The translations under genes and the position numbers were made by a program. Below, one piece after another: positions 1-9,889 of a stretch of DNA of 64,000 nucleotides (the first letter of the stretch is position 1; each line of letters begins with the position of its first letter). Origin of the DNA: Terriglobia bacterium (GTDB lineage Bacteria; Acidobacteriota; Terriglobia; Bryobacterales; Bryobacteraceae); the NCBI GenBank assembly GCA_020073265.1, contig JAIQFN010000003.1, positions 111,433 through 175,432 on the forward strand. The letters run 5' to 3'. The notes under the pieces are model-generated. The model did not search any database. It saw only the letters and a list, made by a program, of their open reading frames with translations, and was not told where the DNA came from.

Positions 1-2
1 GG

Positions 3-1484
<1,482 letters not shown>

Positions 1485-1487
1485 TCG

Positions 1488-2675
<1,188 letters not shown>

Positions 2676-2681
2676 GAGAGT

Positions 2682-2727
2682 GTGGCGCAGGCACTCGTGC
2701 GTGCCGAGTCGCGACTCATCGCGACGC
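2682..2727 (+). repeat. Twin-hairpin element, copy 1 (46 bp)
   Basis: First of four 46-bp elements that begin GTGGCGC and end GACGC or AACGC. Hairpin 1 has arms GCAGGCA / TGCGTGC (one mismatch) around loop CTCG. Hairpin 2 has arms GTCGCGA / TCGCGAC around loop CTCA. Hairpin 2 differs completely in sequence from copies 3 and 4 but still pairs perfectly, so structure rather than sequence is kept. It starts 6 bases after the thiolase stop and lies in the leader of the downstream Crp/Fnr gene. Confidence 0.85.
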
Positions 2728-2765
2728 ATGGTTCCTGAGATCCCAGCCGGCGTTCACGCGAGTGC

Positions 2766-3491
2766 GTGCGTCACGGACGATTCATTTTGCCACCTCAACG
2801 ACCTGACGTCGCCTCAGTCCTAAAATCCGTGGCCTTGTTCGCGCCGCTAGACGCGTCCGAGATTCAGTTTCTGGCTGCTCGCGCCGGATTAAAATCCTAC
2901 GGGCCGGGTGAGCTGCTGTTTTCAGAAGGCGACCCCTGCAGCGGTCTCTTCGTGGTGGCAACCGGGCGCGTGCGAATCTTCAAAACATCCGCGAACGGCC
3001 GCGAACACGTGCTCGCCATAGAAGGCCCCGGCAGTTCCATCGCCGAGCTCCCGGTTTTCGATGGCGGCAACTACCCGGCCTCGGCGGCGGCGCTGGAGAA
3101 ATCCGACCTGGTGTTCGTATCCCGCGCGGACTTCCGCGCTATTTGCCTGGAGCATCCCGAGGTCGCGCTGAAGGTTCTGCAAGTGGTGGGCGGCCGCCTG
3201 CGCCGCCTGGTCGGGATCATCGAGGAACTGTCGTTCACTACCGTGCGCCACCGCCTCATTTCCTGGCTGTTGCGTCAAGCCAAGACCGAAGGCCGGCCCA
3301 CGGACCGAGGTCCCGCGTTTTCGCTCGGCGCCAGCCATCAAGAACTGGCGGCCCAGATCGGAACCGTGCGCGAGCTGGTGTCGCGCAACATGGCTCGCCT
3401 GCAGGCCCAGGGCTTCATTGAGATGAACGGCCGCGAAGTCGTGATTCTCGATCTCGAAGGCCTGGAGGCGGATCTCGCCTCGGTCATCTAG
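2766..3491 (+). CDS. Crp/Fnr-family transcriptional regulator
   Basis: A 241-aa protein with an N-terminal cyclic-nucleotide-binding-like domain (about residues 20-135, with GELLFSEGDPCSGLFVV), a long dimerisation helix, and a C-terminal winged helix-turn-helix (about 160-225). The recognition region reads SHQELAAQIGTVRELVSRNM, the typical Crp/Fnr signature. No N-terminal Fe-S cysteine cluster as in FNR is seen, so a heme- or nucleotide-type sensor is more likely. The next genes encode RIC and an NnrS-like protein, which suggests control of nitric-oxide defence. The GTG start at 2766 has no clear ribosome site; a TTG at 2787 is an alternative, so the N-terminus is uncertain. Confidence 0.85.
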   Translation: MRHGRFILPPQRPDVASVLKSVALFAPLDASEIQFLAARAGLKSYGPGELLFSEGDPCSGLFVVATGRVRIFKTSANGREHVLAIEGPGSSIAELPVFDGGNYPASAAALEKSDLVFVSRADFRAICLEHPEVALKVLQVVGGRLRRLVGIIEELSFTTVRHRLISWLLRQAKTEGRPTDRGPAFSLGASHQELAAQIGTVRELVSRNMARLQAQGFIEMNGREVVILDLEGLEADLASVI

Positions 3492-3515
3492 CTCCCGTCC
3501 TTTCGCGCAGGTCCG

Positions 3516-3529
3516 GTGACTTAAGTCAC
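3516..3529. promoter_or_regulatory. Perfect palindrome, candidate Crp/Fnr-type operator
   Basis: GTGACTTAAGTCAC is a perfect 14-bp palindrome centred 52 bases before the ric ATG. It matches the GTGA-N6-TCAC core of Crp-family sites and lies between the regulator gene and its presumed target operon. Binding by the regulator encoded just upstream is inferred. Confidence 0.6.
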
Positions 3530-3574
3530 TGCGCCCAGCCTCTCCCCGCCTTAACCTGATCTCAGAGGAACAAA

Positions 3575-4294
3575 ATGACACTGACCACCGAGAAGACGGT
3601 TCGAGAGATCGCGATCGAAAATCCCGCCACGGTCCGGGTGTTCGAGTCGCTGGGAATAGACTACTGCTGCGGCGGACGCCGCCCTTTGAGCGAGGCTTGC
3701 GAGCGCGCCAACGTCCCCGTGACGCAGGTTCTCGAACTGATCGCCAAGACGCAGCCCGACAGTCAACCGTCCGGCAAGGACGAGTGGGCTGACGCAACGC
3801 TCGCGAGCCTGATCGAGCACATTGTCACGCGGCATCACGGCTTCGTGCGTCAGGAAGTGTCCAGGCTGGAGCCGCTGCTGGCCAAAGTCGGCAACAAGCA
3901 TGGGGACACGCGCCCCGAGCTGCGATCGATTCAGGAACTCTTCTCCGCGCTGTCGCAGGAATTGATGGCGCACATGTTCAAAGAGGAGCAGGTTCTGTTT
4001 CCCTATATCCAGAAGTTGGAAGCAGCGTCGCGCGGCGGGAGCCAGCTTCCAGGCGCTTGCTTCGGATCGGTGGAGATGCCGATCGCGCGGATGCTGGCCG
4101 AACACGACGACGCCGGTGAACTGCTCGCCCAAATCCGCACGCTGGCCGGAGACTTTCAGCCGCCCGAGGATGCCTGCCCCAGTTTTCGCGGTCTCTATCA
4201 CGGCCTGCAAGAGTTCGAGCGCGATCTGCATCGCCACATCCACCTGGAAAACAACATTCTCTTTCCGCGCGCCGTGGAATTAGAGCGCGCATAG
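3575..4294 (+). CDS. ric: Iron-sulfur cluster repair di-iron protein (RIC/ScdA/YtfE)
   Basis: This 239-aa protein has the RIC layout. An N-terminal ScdA_N (DUF542) domain contains the cysteine motif DYCCGG at about residue 30. A four-helix hemerythrin-like domain follows, with His/Glu ligands visible in HIVTRHHGF, LMAHMFKEEQVLFP, LAEHDDAGE and LHRHIHLENNILFP. RIC proteins repair Fe-S clusters damaged by nitric oxide or oxidants in the cytoplasm. An AGAGGA ribosome site precedes the ATG, a palindromic operator candidate lies upstream, and the NnrS-like gene follows after 14 bases, so these two are probably co-transcribed. Confidence 0.92.
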   Translation: MTLTTEKTVREIAIENPATVRVFESLGIDYCCGGRRPLSEACERANVPVTQVLELIAKTQPDSQPSGKDEWADATLASLIEHIVTRHHGFVRQEVSRLEPLLAKVGNKHGDTRPELRSIQELFSALSQELMAHMFKEEQVLFPYIQKLEAASRGGSQLPGACFGSVEMPIARMLAEHDDAGELLAQIRTLAGDFQPPEDACPSFRGLYHGLQEFERDLHRHIHLENNILFPRAVELERA

Positions 4295-4308
4295 CCGGAG
4301 GCCGCGTC

Positions 4309-5634
4309 ATGACCGCACACAACACAGCCGTGGATGAGAACCGTTCCGAGATCGTGCGCCGGGAAACAGGCTTGCAACGCCTGGTGACCGCGTACATTCT
4401 CGCGGGACTGCTCTTCATGCTCCTGCCCGGCACGTTTCTGGGCGTCTGGAACCTGCTGTCCATCAGCAGCACTCACACCGCAGCCACGCTTTCACCGGCC
4501 TGGCTGCAGGCGCATGGGCACGCCCAGATCTTCGGTTGGCTGGGAACGTTCATTCTGGGCATCGGCTTCTATTCTCTGTCGAAGATGGGCAATCTGCCGG
4601 CGTTCGCGATATCGCGCGGATGGACCTGCTTCGTTCTGTGGGCGGCGGGCGTCTCAATGCGCTGGACGGTCAACGTGACCGCTTGGCAATGGCGGTTCCT
4701 GCTGCCACTCTCGGCCGTGTTGGAACTCGCGGCCTTCCTCACGTTTTTCCGAACCGTCGCGCACCACCGGCCGGAACAACCGAGCGCTACACCGCGACCC
4801 AAGCAACCCTGGATGCTGGTGGTGGTCGGCTCGACGATCGGATTTCTGGTCATACTCGTGGTCAACTTCGGCGTCACCAGTTACGCGGCGCTGCGCGGCG
4901 GCAGTCCGGCCATACCGTCGCCGCTCGATCAGCATCTGCTCATGCTGCCTACCTGGGGATTTCTGGTTCCCGCGGTCTGGGGATTCAACGCCCGCTGGCT
5001 GCCGGTGTTCTTAGGTCTCGAAGCCCCGGGCGCACGGCGTCTCTACGCGGCGTTGCTGGTCGCCTGGACGGCCGCGATCGCGATGCCGTTCGGATTCGCC
5101 GTCTTCTCGGCCGCTCTGCTTCCTGTCGCCGCGCTGCTGGCGGTGTCAGCGCTCCACGTTTTCAAACCGGCCACTCAGCCGCCCAAGCTCAACGGCGTCC
5201 ATGCCAGCTTCCCGATCTTCGTACGCGGCGCGTATGTGTGGTTGCTGGTGGCAGCGGGCCTGTCAATCGCAGCCGCCCTGGCGGACCGCGAGGGCGGAAT
5301 CTGGGGCGCTTCCCGGCACGCTCTGACGGTCGGGTTTCTTTCCACGATGGTCTTCGCGATCGGCCAGAAGATCCTGCCCGCGTTTTGTGGCGCGCGAGTT
5401 CTATTCAGCAAGCAACTGATGTTGGCATCTCTGACGTTGCTGAATCTCGGATGCGCTCTGCGCGTCGGGTCGGAAATCCCGGCGTACGAAGGCTATCTGA
5501 GGCAAGCCTGGTCGGTGCTGCCGGTTTCGGCCGTGATCGAGCTCACCGCGGTAACTCTCTTCGCCGCCAACCTGGCGTTCACATTCCTGCGGCCCGCCGC
5601 TCATCTGTTGCGCGAGCAGCAAGCCACGGCGTAG
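4309..5634 (+). CDS. NnrS-like multi-pass membrane protein
   Basis: A 441-aa integral membrane protein with about 12 hydrophobic segments. The His-containing stretch AHGHAQIFGWLGTF near residue 65 and the late segment SRHALTVGFLSTMVFAIG resemble NnrS proteins, heme- and copper-containing membrane proteins made during nitric-oxide stress. A CCGGAGG ribosome site precedes the ATG, 14 bases after ric. The neighbourhood (Crp/Fnr regulator, RIC) supports a nitrosative-stress role. The family assignment is by motif and context; a heme-copper-oxidase-subunit-I-like protein is the alternative. Confidence 0.7.
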   Translation: MTAHNTAVDENRSEIVRRETGLQRLVTAYILAGLLFMLLPGTFLGVWNLLSISSTHTAATLSPAWLQAHGHAQIFGWLGTFILGIGFYSLSKMGNLPAFAISRGWTCFVLWAAGVSMRWTVNVTAWQWRFLLPLSAVLELAAFLTFFRTVAHHRPEQPSATPRPKQPWMLVVVGSTIGFLVILVVNFGVTSYAALRGGSPAIPSPLDQHLLMLPTWGFLVPAVWGFNARWLPVFLGLEAPGARRLYAALLVAWTAAIAMPFGFAVFSAALLPVAALLAVSALHVFKPATQPPKLNGVHASFPIFVRGAYVWLLVAAGLSIAAALADREGGIWGASRHALTVGFLSTMVFAIGQKILPAFCGARVLFSKQLMLASLTLLNLGCALRVGSEIPAYEGYLRQAWSVLPVSAVIELTAVTLFAANLAFTFLRPAAHLLREQQATA

Positions 5635-5635
5635 T

Positions 5636-5776
5636 CTACGCCACCTTCACCAGCATCTTGCCGGTGTTGTCGCCCTGCAGCATTCCGATGAACGCCTTCA
5701 CGGTGTTCTGGAATCCTTCCACCACCTCTTCGCGATGCTTCAGCTTACCTTCGCGCAGCCACTGCGCCATCTGGGT
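5636..5776 (-). pseudogene. Duplicated 3' end of the NADP oxidoreductase gene
   Basis: These 47 codons encode the last 46 residues of an oxidoreductase identical to the C-terminus of the complete gene at 7041-8069, except that the end reads KVA-stop instead of KM-stop. There is no start or N-terminal part; sequence beyond base 5776 is unrelated. Its stop codon lies 1 base from the stop of the convergent NnrS-like gene, so this copy may mark the original end of the oxidoreductase gene before the adjacent segment arrived. Confidence 0.85.
5645..5776. repeat. 132-bp perfect direct repeat, left copy
   Basis: Base-for-base identical to 7047-7178. The two copies bracket a 1,270-bp segment carrying the EEP-fold gene and the 131-aa gene. 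The identity stops abruptly on both sides. Confidence 0.95.
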
Positions 5777-5807
5777 GACGAGTAGCCGCCGAACGTACCA
5801 GATAGGC

Positions 5808-6203
5808 TCAGGACTCCGCTTGCGACAGAAGACTGCTGAGCACCCGCTTAGTATCTTCGGAATTGAGCACGCCCTTCAACCAATTGACAAAGGCTTGCTC
5901 CGAGTCAAATTTGGGCTTGTTGCTCCCATAGTAAGCCTGATGGGGACCTGACTCCAAGCGAACCGGATATAGCTTCACACCATGACTCACCACAAACAGC
6001 TCGTATCGATAATCTAGCGCGGTAGCCTCAATTAAGAATCGGTGGTGAAACTCCCCGCCGAAGGTTTGCGTAGTGACTTGGCCCTCCAAGAGATTATTCG
6101 TGTGCTTTCCCAACAATGCGGCCTGCTGCTTGAGAATGGCCAGCGGCGTCCGCACTTTGGCTGATCCAAGATCCGGCCAAAGGTCGACGGCTTCCTCAGT
6201 CAT
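5808..6203 (-). CDS. Unknown 131-aa protein, partner of the EEP-fold gene
   Basis: I do not recognise this family. The protein is soluble with no signal peptide or membrane segment. It reads as a compact alpha/beta protein with a central stretch of alternating aromatic and charged residues (HHRFLIEATALDYRYELFVV) and a helical C-terminus. GGAGG sits upstream of the ATG at 6203. The gene begins 12 bases after the stop of the EEP-fold gene, so the two are probably co-translated. Its base composition is visibly less GC-rich than that of the flanking genes, and it lies inside the segment bracketed by the 132-bp repeat, both consistent with acquisition. Confidence 0.7.
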   Translation of the reverse strand: MTEEAVDLWPDLGSAKVRTPLAILKQQAALLGKHTNNLLEGQVTTQTFGGEFHHRFLIEATALDYRYELFVVSHGVKLYPVRLESGPHQAYYGSNKPKFDSEQAFVNWLKGVLNSEDTKRVLSSLLSQAES

Positions 6204-6215
6204 ACCTCTATCCTC

Positions 6216-7025
6216 CTACAGATCGAGCTTGAACAACAACGGGAAGTGATCGGAGCCATCAACAGTATTCGGGCGGCCATCTTCGGTCCTCAGAGACGTT
6301 GCGCCGGCGCGGCTTAGGAGTCTCACCTGATCACTCCGGAACCGCTCCATCAATTGCGGCCTAACCAAAACCTGATCGAAAGTATTCCAGAAATAGTTCA
6401 CGTGTTCCGCACGCTCGTAGTAGTAAGAACCTGGCGGCCGATCGGCCCAATCGCCGAGATGTCCCCACATCGGGTTGGAGAAGAACGGATAAGCGACCCC
6501 CTGAACGGTCCTCTCGACTCGCTCCGCCACTTTCCGCGCCATGACCGCATGAAGACCGCTCGCACCCACCACGCCCGATTCGAATGGATTCATATTCAAA
6601 TCGCCGACCAAAACCGTCCTGCTGTGGCCGGCCCGACGCTCCTCGTCAGCTATCGTTCTGCTCAGGACGGCGCACTCCATCGTCTGACTCTCGTTGCTCC
6701 AATGGAGCTTGCTCGGAAAGTGGACGGCCACCAGCAGGACTTCTTCGGATACCGGCAAGGCCAGTCTCCGAATGGAGATGCGGTCGCTCTCATAGGCAGG
6801 CCTAAGATAACGGCCAGGGAATCGGCTGAAAATGTTGATTCGCCGGCTCTGCCCGGGCGCGAAATGGAACGCACGCTCTTCGCGGTTCAACGCCCGCAGC
6901 AGAGCAGCAGGCTCAAGCCCGCATTCAGCAAGGATTAGAACATCGATCGCTTCATCATGCGCGATCGCCGCGATCGCATCGGAGAGCGGCTTCCCGTTGA
7001 CGTTCCAAAACAGAAATGTCAGCAT
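6216..7025 (-). CDS. Endonuclease/exonuclease/phosphatase (EEP) superfamily protein
   Basis: A 269-aa single-domain EEP hydrolase. The family's metal and catalytic motifs are present in order: FWNVNG (Asn) at residue 6, ILAECG (Glu) near 31, GDLNMNP (Asp/Asn) near 142 and SDHFPLLF (Asp-His) at the C-terminus. EEP enzymes cleave phosphodiesters of DNA, RNA, phospholipids or nucleotides with Mg; the substrate cannot be read from sequence. No secretion signal is present, so it should act in the cytoplasm. CAGGAG precedes the ATG, 15 bases after the oxidoreductase stop, and the 131-aa gene follows by 12 bases. The pair sits inside a segment bracketed by the 132-bp duplication. Confidence 0.85.
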   Translation of the reverse strand: MLTFLFWNVNGKPLSDAIAAIAHDEAIDVLILAECGLEPAALLRALNREERAFHFAPGQSRRINIFSRFPGRYLRPAYESDRISIRRLALPVSEEVLLVAVHFPSKLHWSNESQTMECAVLSRTIADEERRAGHSRTVLVGDLNMNPFESGVVGASGLHAVMARKVAERVERTVQGVAYPFFSNPMWGHLGDWADRPPGSYYYERAEHVNYFWNTFDQVLVRPQLMERFRSDQVRLLSRAGATSLRTEDGRPNTVDGSDHFPLLFKLDL

Positions 7026-7040
7026 CCGCTCCTGAGATGG

Positions 7041-8069
7041 TTACATCTTCACCAGCATCTTGCCGGTGTTGTCGCCCTGCAGCATTCCGATGAACGCCTT
7101 CACGGTGTTCTGGAATCCTTCCACCACCTCTTCGCGATGCTTCAGCTTACCTTCGCGCAGCCACTGCGCCATCTGGGTAATGCCCTCCGGATAGCGGTCT
7201 GCGAAGCGGAACACGATGAAGCCTTCCACCTTGAGCTGCTTCACCAGCATGAAGCTCAACAGCCTCGGTCCCGGCTCCGGCTTCTCCAGGTTGTATTGCG
7301 AGATCTGGCCGCAGATCGAGATGCGCCCGTACACGTTCATCAGAGGAAACACCGCGTCGGTAATCGCGCCGCCCACGTTGTCGAAGTAGCAGTCGATTCC
7401 GTTGGGGCAGAGTTCCTTCAGCTTGGTCGAGTAGTCGGACGTGGATTTGTAGTTGAAGGCCGCGTCGAAGCCCAGTTCCTTCTTCATCCAGTCGATCTTG
7501 GAATCGGCGCCGGCGATTCCCACCGTGCGGCAGCCCTTGATTTTCGCGATCTGGCCCACCAGCGAACCCACCGCCCCGGCCGCGCCCGACACCACCACGG
7601 TCTCGCCCGGCTTCGGCTTGCAGATATCCAGGAAGCCGAAGTAAGCCGTCATGCCCGGCATCCCTAGCACACCGAGAGCAGTCGACACAGGCGCCAGCTT
7701 CGCGTCCAGTTTCCGCAGCGTCGTGGCATCCGCCGCCGCGAACTCCTGCCAGCCCCACATTCCTGTGACAAAATCTCCGGGGACGAACCCGGACGCCTTC
7801 GACTCCACCACCTGTCCGACCGTTCCGCCCTGCATGACGTCGCCGATGTTCACCGGCTCCGCGTAGGTTCGTATGCCGGTGATGCGCCCGCGCATGTAGG
7901 GGTCCACCGACAGATACGCGCTCTTCACCAGCACCTGTCCATCTCGCGCCGCGGGCATGGGCGAGTCGACGAGTGAAAAATCCGATTCTTTCGGGAGGCC
8001 TACCGGCCGCGCCGCAAGCTTAAACTGACGATTCACACTGGGCAAGGGTCCAAGTTTGGTAGCTGACAT
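7041..8069 (-). CDS. NADP-dependent oxidoreductase, MDR superfamily (leukotriene-B4-dehydrogenase/CurA type)
   Basis: A 342-aa zinc-independent medium-chain dehydrogenase/reductase. It has the N-terminal GroES-like part (SVDPYMRGRI) and a Rossmann domain with GAAGAVGSLVGQ near residue 160, followed by YFDNVGG near 230, both typical of CurA/prostaglandin-reductase-type double-bond reductases that use NADPH on alpha,beta-unsaturated ketones. The physiological substrate is unknown. The final 44 codons are duplicated at 5645-5776 with a different last residue pattern. The EEP gene begins 15 bases downstream. Confidence 0.88.
   Translation of the reverse strand: MSATKLGPLPSVNRQFKLAARPVGLPKESDFSLVDSPMPAARDGQVLVKSAYLSVDPYMRGRITGIRTYAEPVNIGDVMQGGTVGQVVESKASGFVPGDFVTGMWGWQEFAAADATTLRKLDAKLAPVSTALGVLGMPGMTAYFGFLDICKPKPGETVVVSGAAGAVGSLVGQIAKIKGCRTVGIAGADSKIDWMKKELGFDAAFNYKSTSDYSTKLKELCPNGIDCYFDNVGGAITDAVFPLMNVYGRISICGQISQYNLEKPEPGPRLLSFMLVKQLKVEGFIVFRFADRYPEGITQMAQWLREGKLKHREEVVEGFQNTVKAFIGMLQGDNTGKMLVKM
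7047..7178. repeat. 132-bp perfect direct repeat, right copy
   Basis: Identical to 5645-5776. This copy is the functional 3' end of the oxidoreductase gene. Beyond 7178 the gene continues, while the left copy becomes unrelated sequence. Confidence 0.95.
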
Positions 8070-8147
8070 AGCTGTTTCATTATCTCAGGTCGCGGCGTCG
8101 TATCAGCAGGGAGCGTCCGGCGCCGGCCAACGTAGAAACGTTCCCTA

Positions 8148-8176
8148 TTGAAAATGTTTGACATTCATGTTATGGA
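8148..8176 (+). promoter_or_regulatory. Candidate sigma70-type promoter for ku
   Basis: TTGAAA (8148-8153) is followed after 17 bases by TATGGA (8171-8176), upstream of the GGGAGG ribosome site of ku at 8187. An overlapping TTGACA (8158-8163) with TAGATT (8181-8186) scores better by sequence, but its start point would fall on or after the ribosome site. The region is the AT-rich divergent gap between ku and the oxidoreductase. Confidence 0.35.
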
Positions 8177-8200
8177 TATATAGATTGGGAGGTTGTCGCC

Positions 8201-9046
8201 ATGGCTAGCACCGTCTGGAAGGGGCATCTCACCTTCGGCCTCGTTTCTTTTCCCGTAAAGCTGTTCACTGCCGCGCGCAGCGACAGCATCAGCTTCAACC
8301 AGCTCCACAAATCCGATAACTCGCGCATCAAGCAGGTGATCTACTGCCAGGCCGAGGACAAGCCCGTCCCGCGCAGCGAAATCGTGAAGGGCTACGAGTA
8401 CGAAAAGGACCGCTACGTGGTGGTGGAGGACGAGGAAATCAAGAAGATGGCGCCTGCGACGGCCAGGATCATGGAGATCCTCGAGTTCGTCAAGACCACG
8501 GAAGTGGACCCGATCTACTTCGAAAGCTCGTTTTATATGGCGCCGGACGACGCGGGCGAGAAACCCTACGCACTGCTGTACGACACCCTCAAGCGGACCG
8601 GCTACGTGGGCGTGGCCAAGATCGCGATGCACAATCGCGAGCACATCGTCATCTTCCGGCCGGGCAATTTCGGGCTGATGATGCACACCATGTATTTCGC
8701 GCACGAAGTCCGCAAGGTGGAGGAGTTTCGCACCGACACCAGCCTGGTGAAGGACCAGGAGGTGAAGCTGGCCGAGATGCTGGTGCAGTCGCTGGCCGCC
8801 CCTTTCGAGCCGGAGAAATACAAGGACACGTATCGCGAGAATCTGAAAGCGCTGATCGACGCCAAGATCAAGGGGCAGGAGGTGGTGACGCCTCCGCACG
8901 CCGAGCCCGCCAAGGTGATCGACATCATGGAGGCGCTCAAGCAGAGCCTGGCCATCGCCAAGAAGCCGCCGGCCTCGGTGGAAGTGCTGGAAGCCGAGGC
9001 GCCCAAGCAGAAGACCGCCGGCAAGAAAAAGAGCGCCCGCGGGTAG
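8201..9046 (+). CDS. ku: Non-homologous end-joining protein Ku
   Basis: A 281-aa bacterial Ku homologue with the classic N-terminus WKGHLTFGLVSFPVKLF and the core strand region YFESSFYMAPD. The C-terminus is Lys-rich (KKPPASVEVLE... KTAGKKKSARG), as in bacterial Ku tails that contact DNA. Ku forms a ring homodimer that holds double-strand break ends and recruits the ligase LigD. No ligD gene lies in this window. GGGAGG precedes the ATG at a good distance. A twin-hairpin element begins 2 bases after the stop. Confidence 0.95.
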   Translation: MASTVWKGHLTFGLVSFPVKLFTAARSDSISFNQLHKSDNSRIKQVIYCQAEDKPVPRSEIVKGYEYEKDRYVVVEDEEIKKMAPATARIMEILEFVKTTEVDPIYFESSFYMAPDDAGEKPYALLYDTLKRTGYVGVAKIAMHNREHIVIFRPGNFGLMMHTMYFAHEVRKVEEFRTDTSLVKDQEVKLAEMLVQSLAAPFEPEKYKDTYRENLKALIDAKIKGQEVVTPPHAEPAKVIDIMEALKQSLAIAKKPPASVEVLEAEAPKQKTAGKKKSARG

Positions 9047-9048
9047 GT

Positions 9049-9094
9049 GTGGCGCACGCACTCCTGCGTGCCGCGCCGGCACTCGTGCCGACGC
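9049..9094 (+). repeat. Twin-hairpin element, copy 2 (46 bp)
   Basis: Hairpin 1 is GCACGCA / TGCGTGC around loop CTCC. Hairpin 2 is CGGCA / TGCCG around loop CTCG with a weaker outer pair. It lies between the convergent ku and DUF72 genes, starts 2 bases after the ku stop, and has the same orientation relative to the upstream gene as the other copies. Confidence 0.88.
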
Positions 9095-9101
9095 CCGGGT
9101 C

Positions 9102-9830
9102 CTACGCCCCCGCCTTCGCCTGCTCCGGAAACCGCGTCAGCAATTCTTCGGCGTACAACGCCCCAGCCGGCGTTTCCTCGTGCTTGAAGAAAACATACAC
9201 GTCCCTGCCCGCGCCCAGAAGTTGCTCCACGCGCCCGGCGATCTCCTTGCGGTCTTCCGCTGAATATTCCGGCATCCGCAGCCGCGAGTAAACGAAATCC
9301 GCCGTCACCACTTCCGGGATCACCAATTTCTCGGACTCGGCCAGGCACAACGCCACGCCGTGTCTCTCGAGCAGCCGGTACACCGGATCCTCGAGCCAGG
9401 ACGTATGCCGGAACTCGAACGCGTAACGGATCTCGCGCGGCAGCGTGGCCAGAAAATCCCCCAGCAAGGCTTCGTCGCACTTCATCGCCGGAGGCAGTTG
9501 GAACAGCACCGGCCCCAGCCGCCGCGCCGTTCGCAACGGATCGATGGCGCGAAAGAAAACGTCCGTGAACTCCGACGGCTTCAGCCGCTGGATGTGCGTG
9601 ATGCGCATGTGCGCCTTCAGCGGAAACACAAACCCGGGCCGCGTCTCGTTGACCCAGTTTTCGAGCGTGGAGGCCGCTGGGAGCCTCCGAAACGTGTAAT
9701 TGATCTCGACCGCGTTCAACCGCTGGGCGTAATAATTGAGGAATTTCCTAGCAGGCAGTTTCTCGGGATAGAAATCCGGCTTCCAGCCCGCGTAGGCGAA
9801 TCCGGAAGTTCCGCAGTAGAGATGGGCCAT
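9102..9830 (-). CDS. DUF72 (YecE-family) protein
   Basis: A 242-aa cytoplasmic protein of the DUF72/YecE family, which folds as a TIM barrel. The family N-terminus YCGTSGFAYAGWKPDFYPE is clear, followed by FLNYYAQRLNAVEINYTFRR and PLRTARRLGPVLFQLPP, where the conserved active-site-like residues lie. The biochemical role of the family is not established. It is convergent with ku and divergent from the ABC exporter. Confidence 0.9.
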   Translation of the reverse strand: MAHLYCGTSGFAYAGWKPDFYPEKLPARKFLNYYAQRLNAVEINYTFRRLPAASTLENWVNETRPGFVFPLKAHMRITHIQRLKPSEFTDVFFRAIDPLRTARRLGPVLFQLPPAMKCDEALLGDFLATLPREIRYAFEFRHTSWLEDPVYRLLERHGVALCLAESEKLVIPEVVTADFVYSRLRMPEYSAEDRKEIAGRVEQLLGAGRDVYVFFKHEETPAGALYAEELLTRFPEQAKAGA

Positions 9831-9889
9831 CGTTTAACCTCGCATCCAACGGCGCCAGCGGCGCATCCCATACAATAGTTCAAGTACCA

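Noticed and set aside
4536..5951. A 471-codon plus-strand frame
   Set aside because: It is an alternate-frame reading of the NnrS-like gene with Arg-rich, low-complexity translation and no family features.
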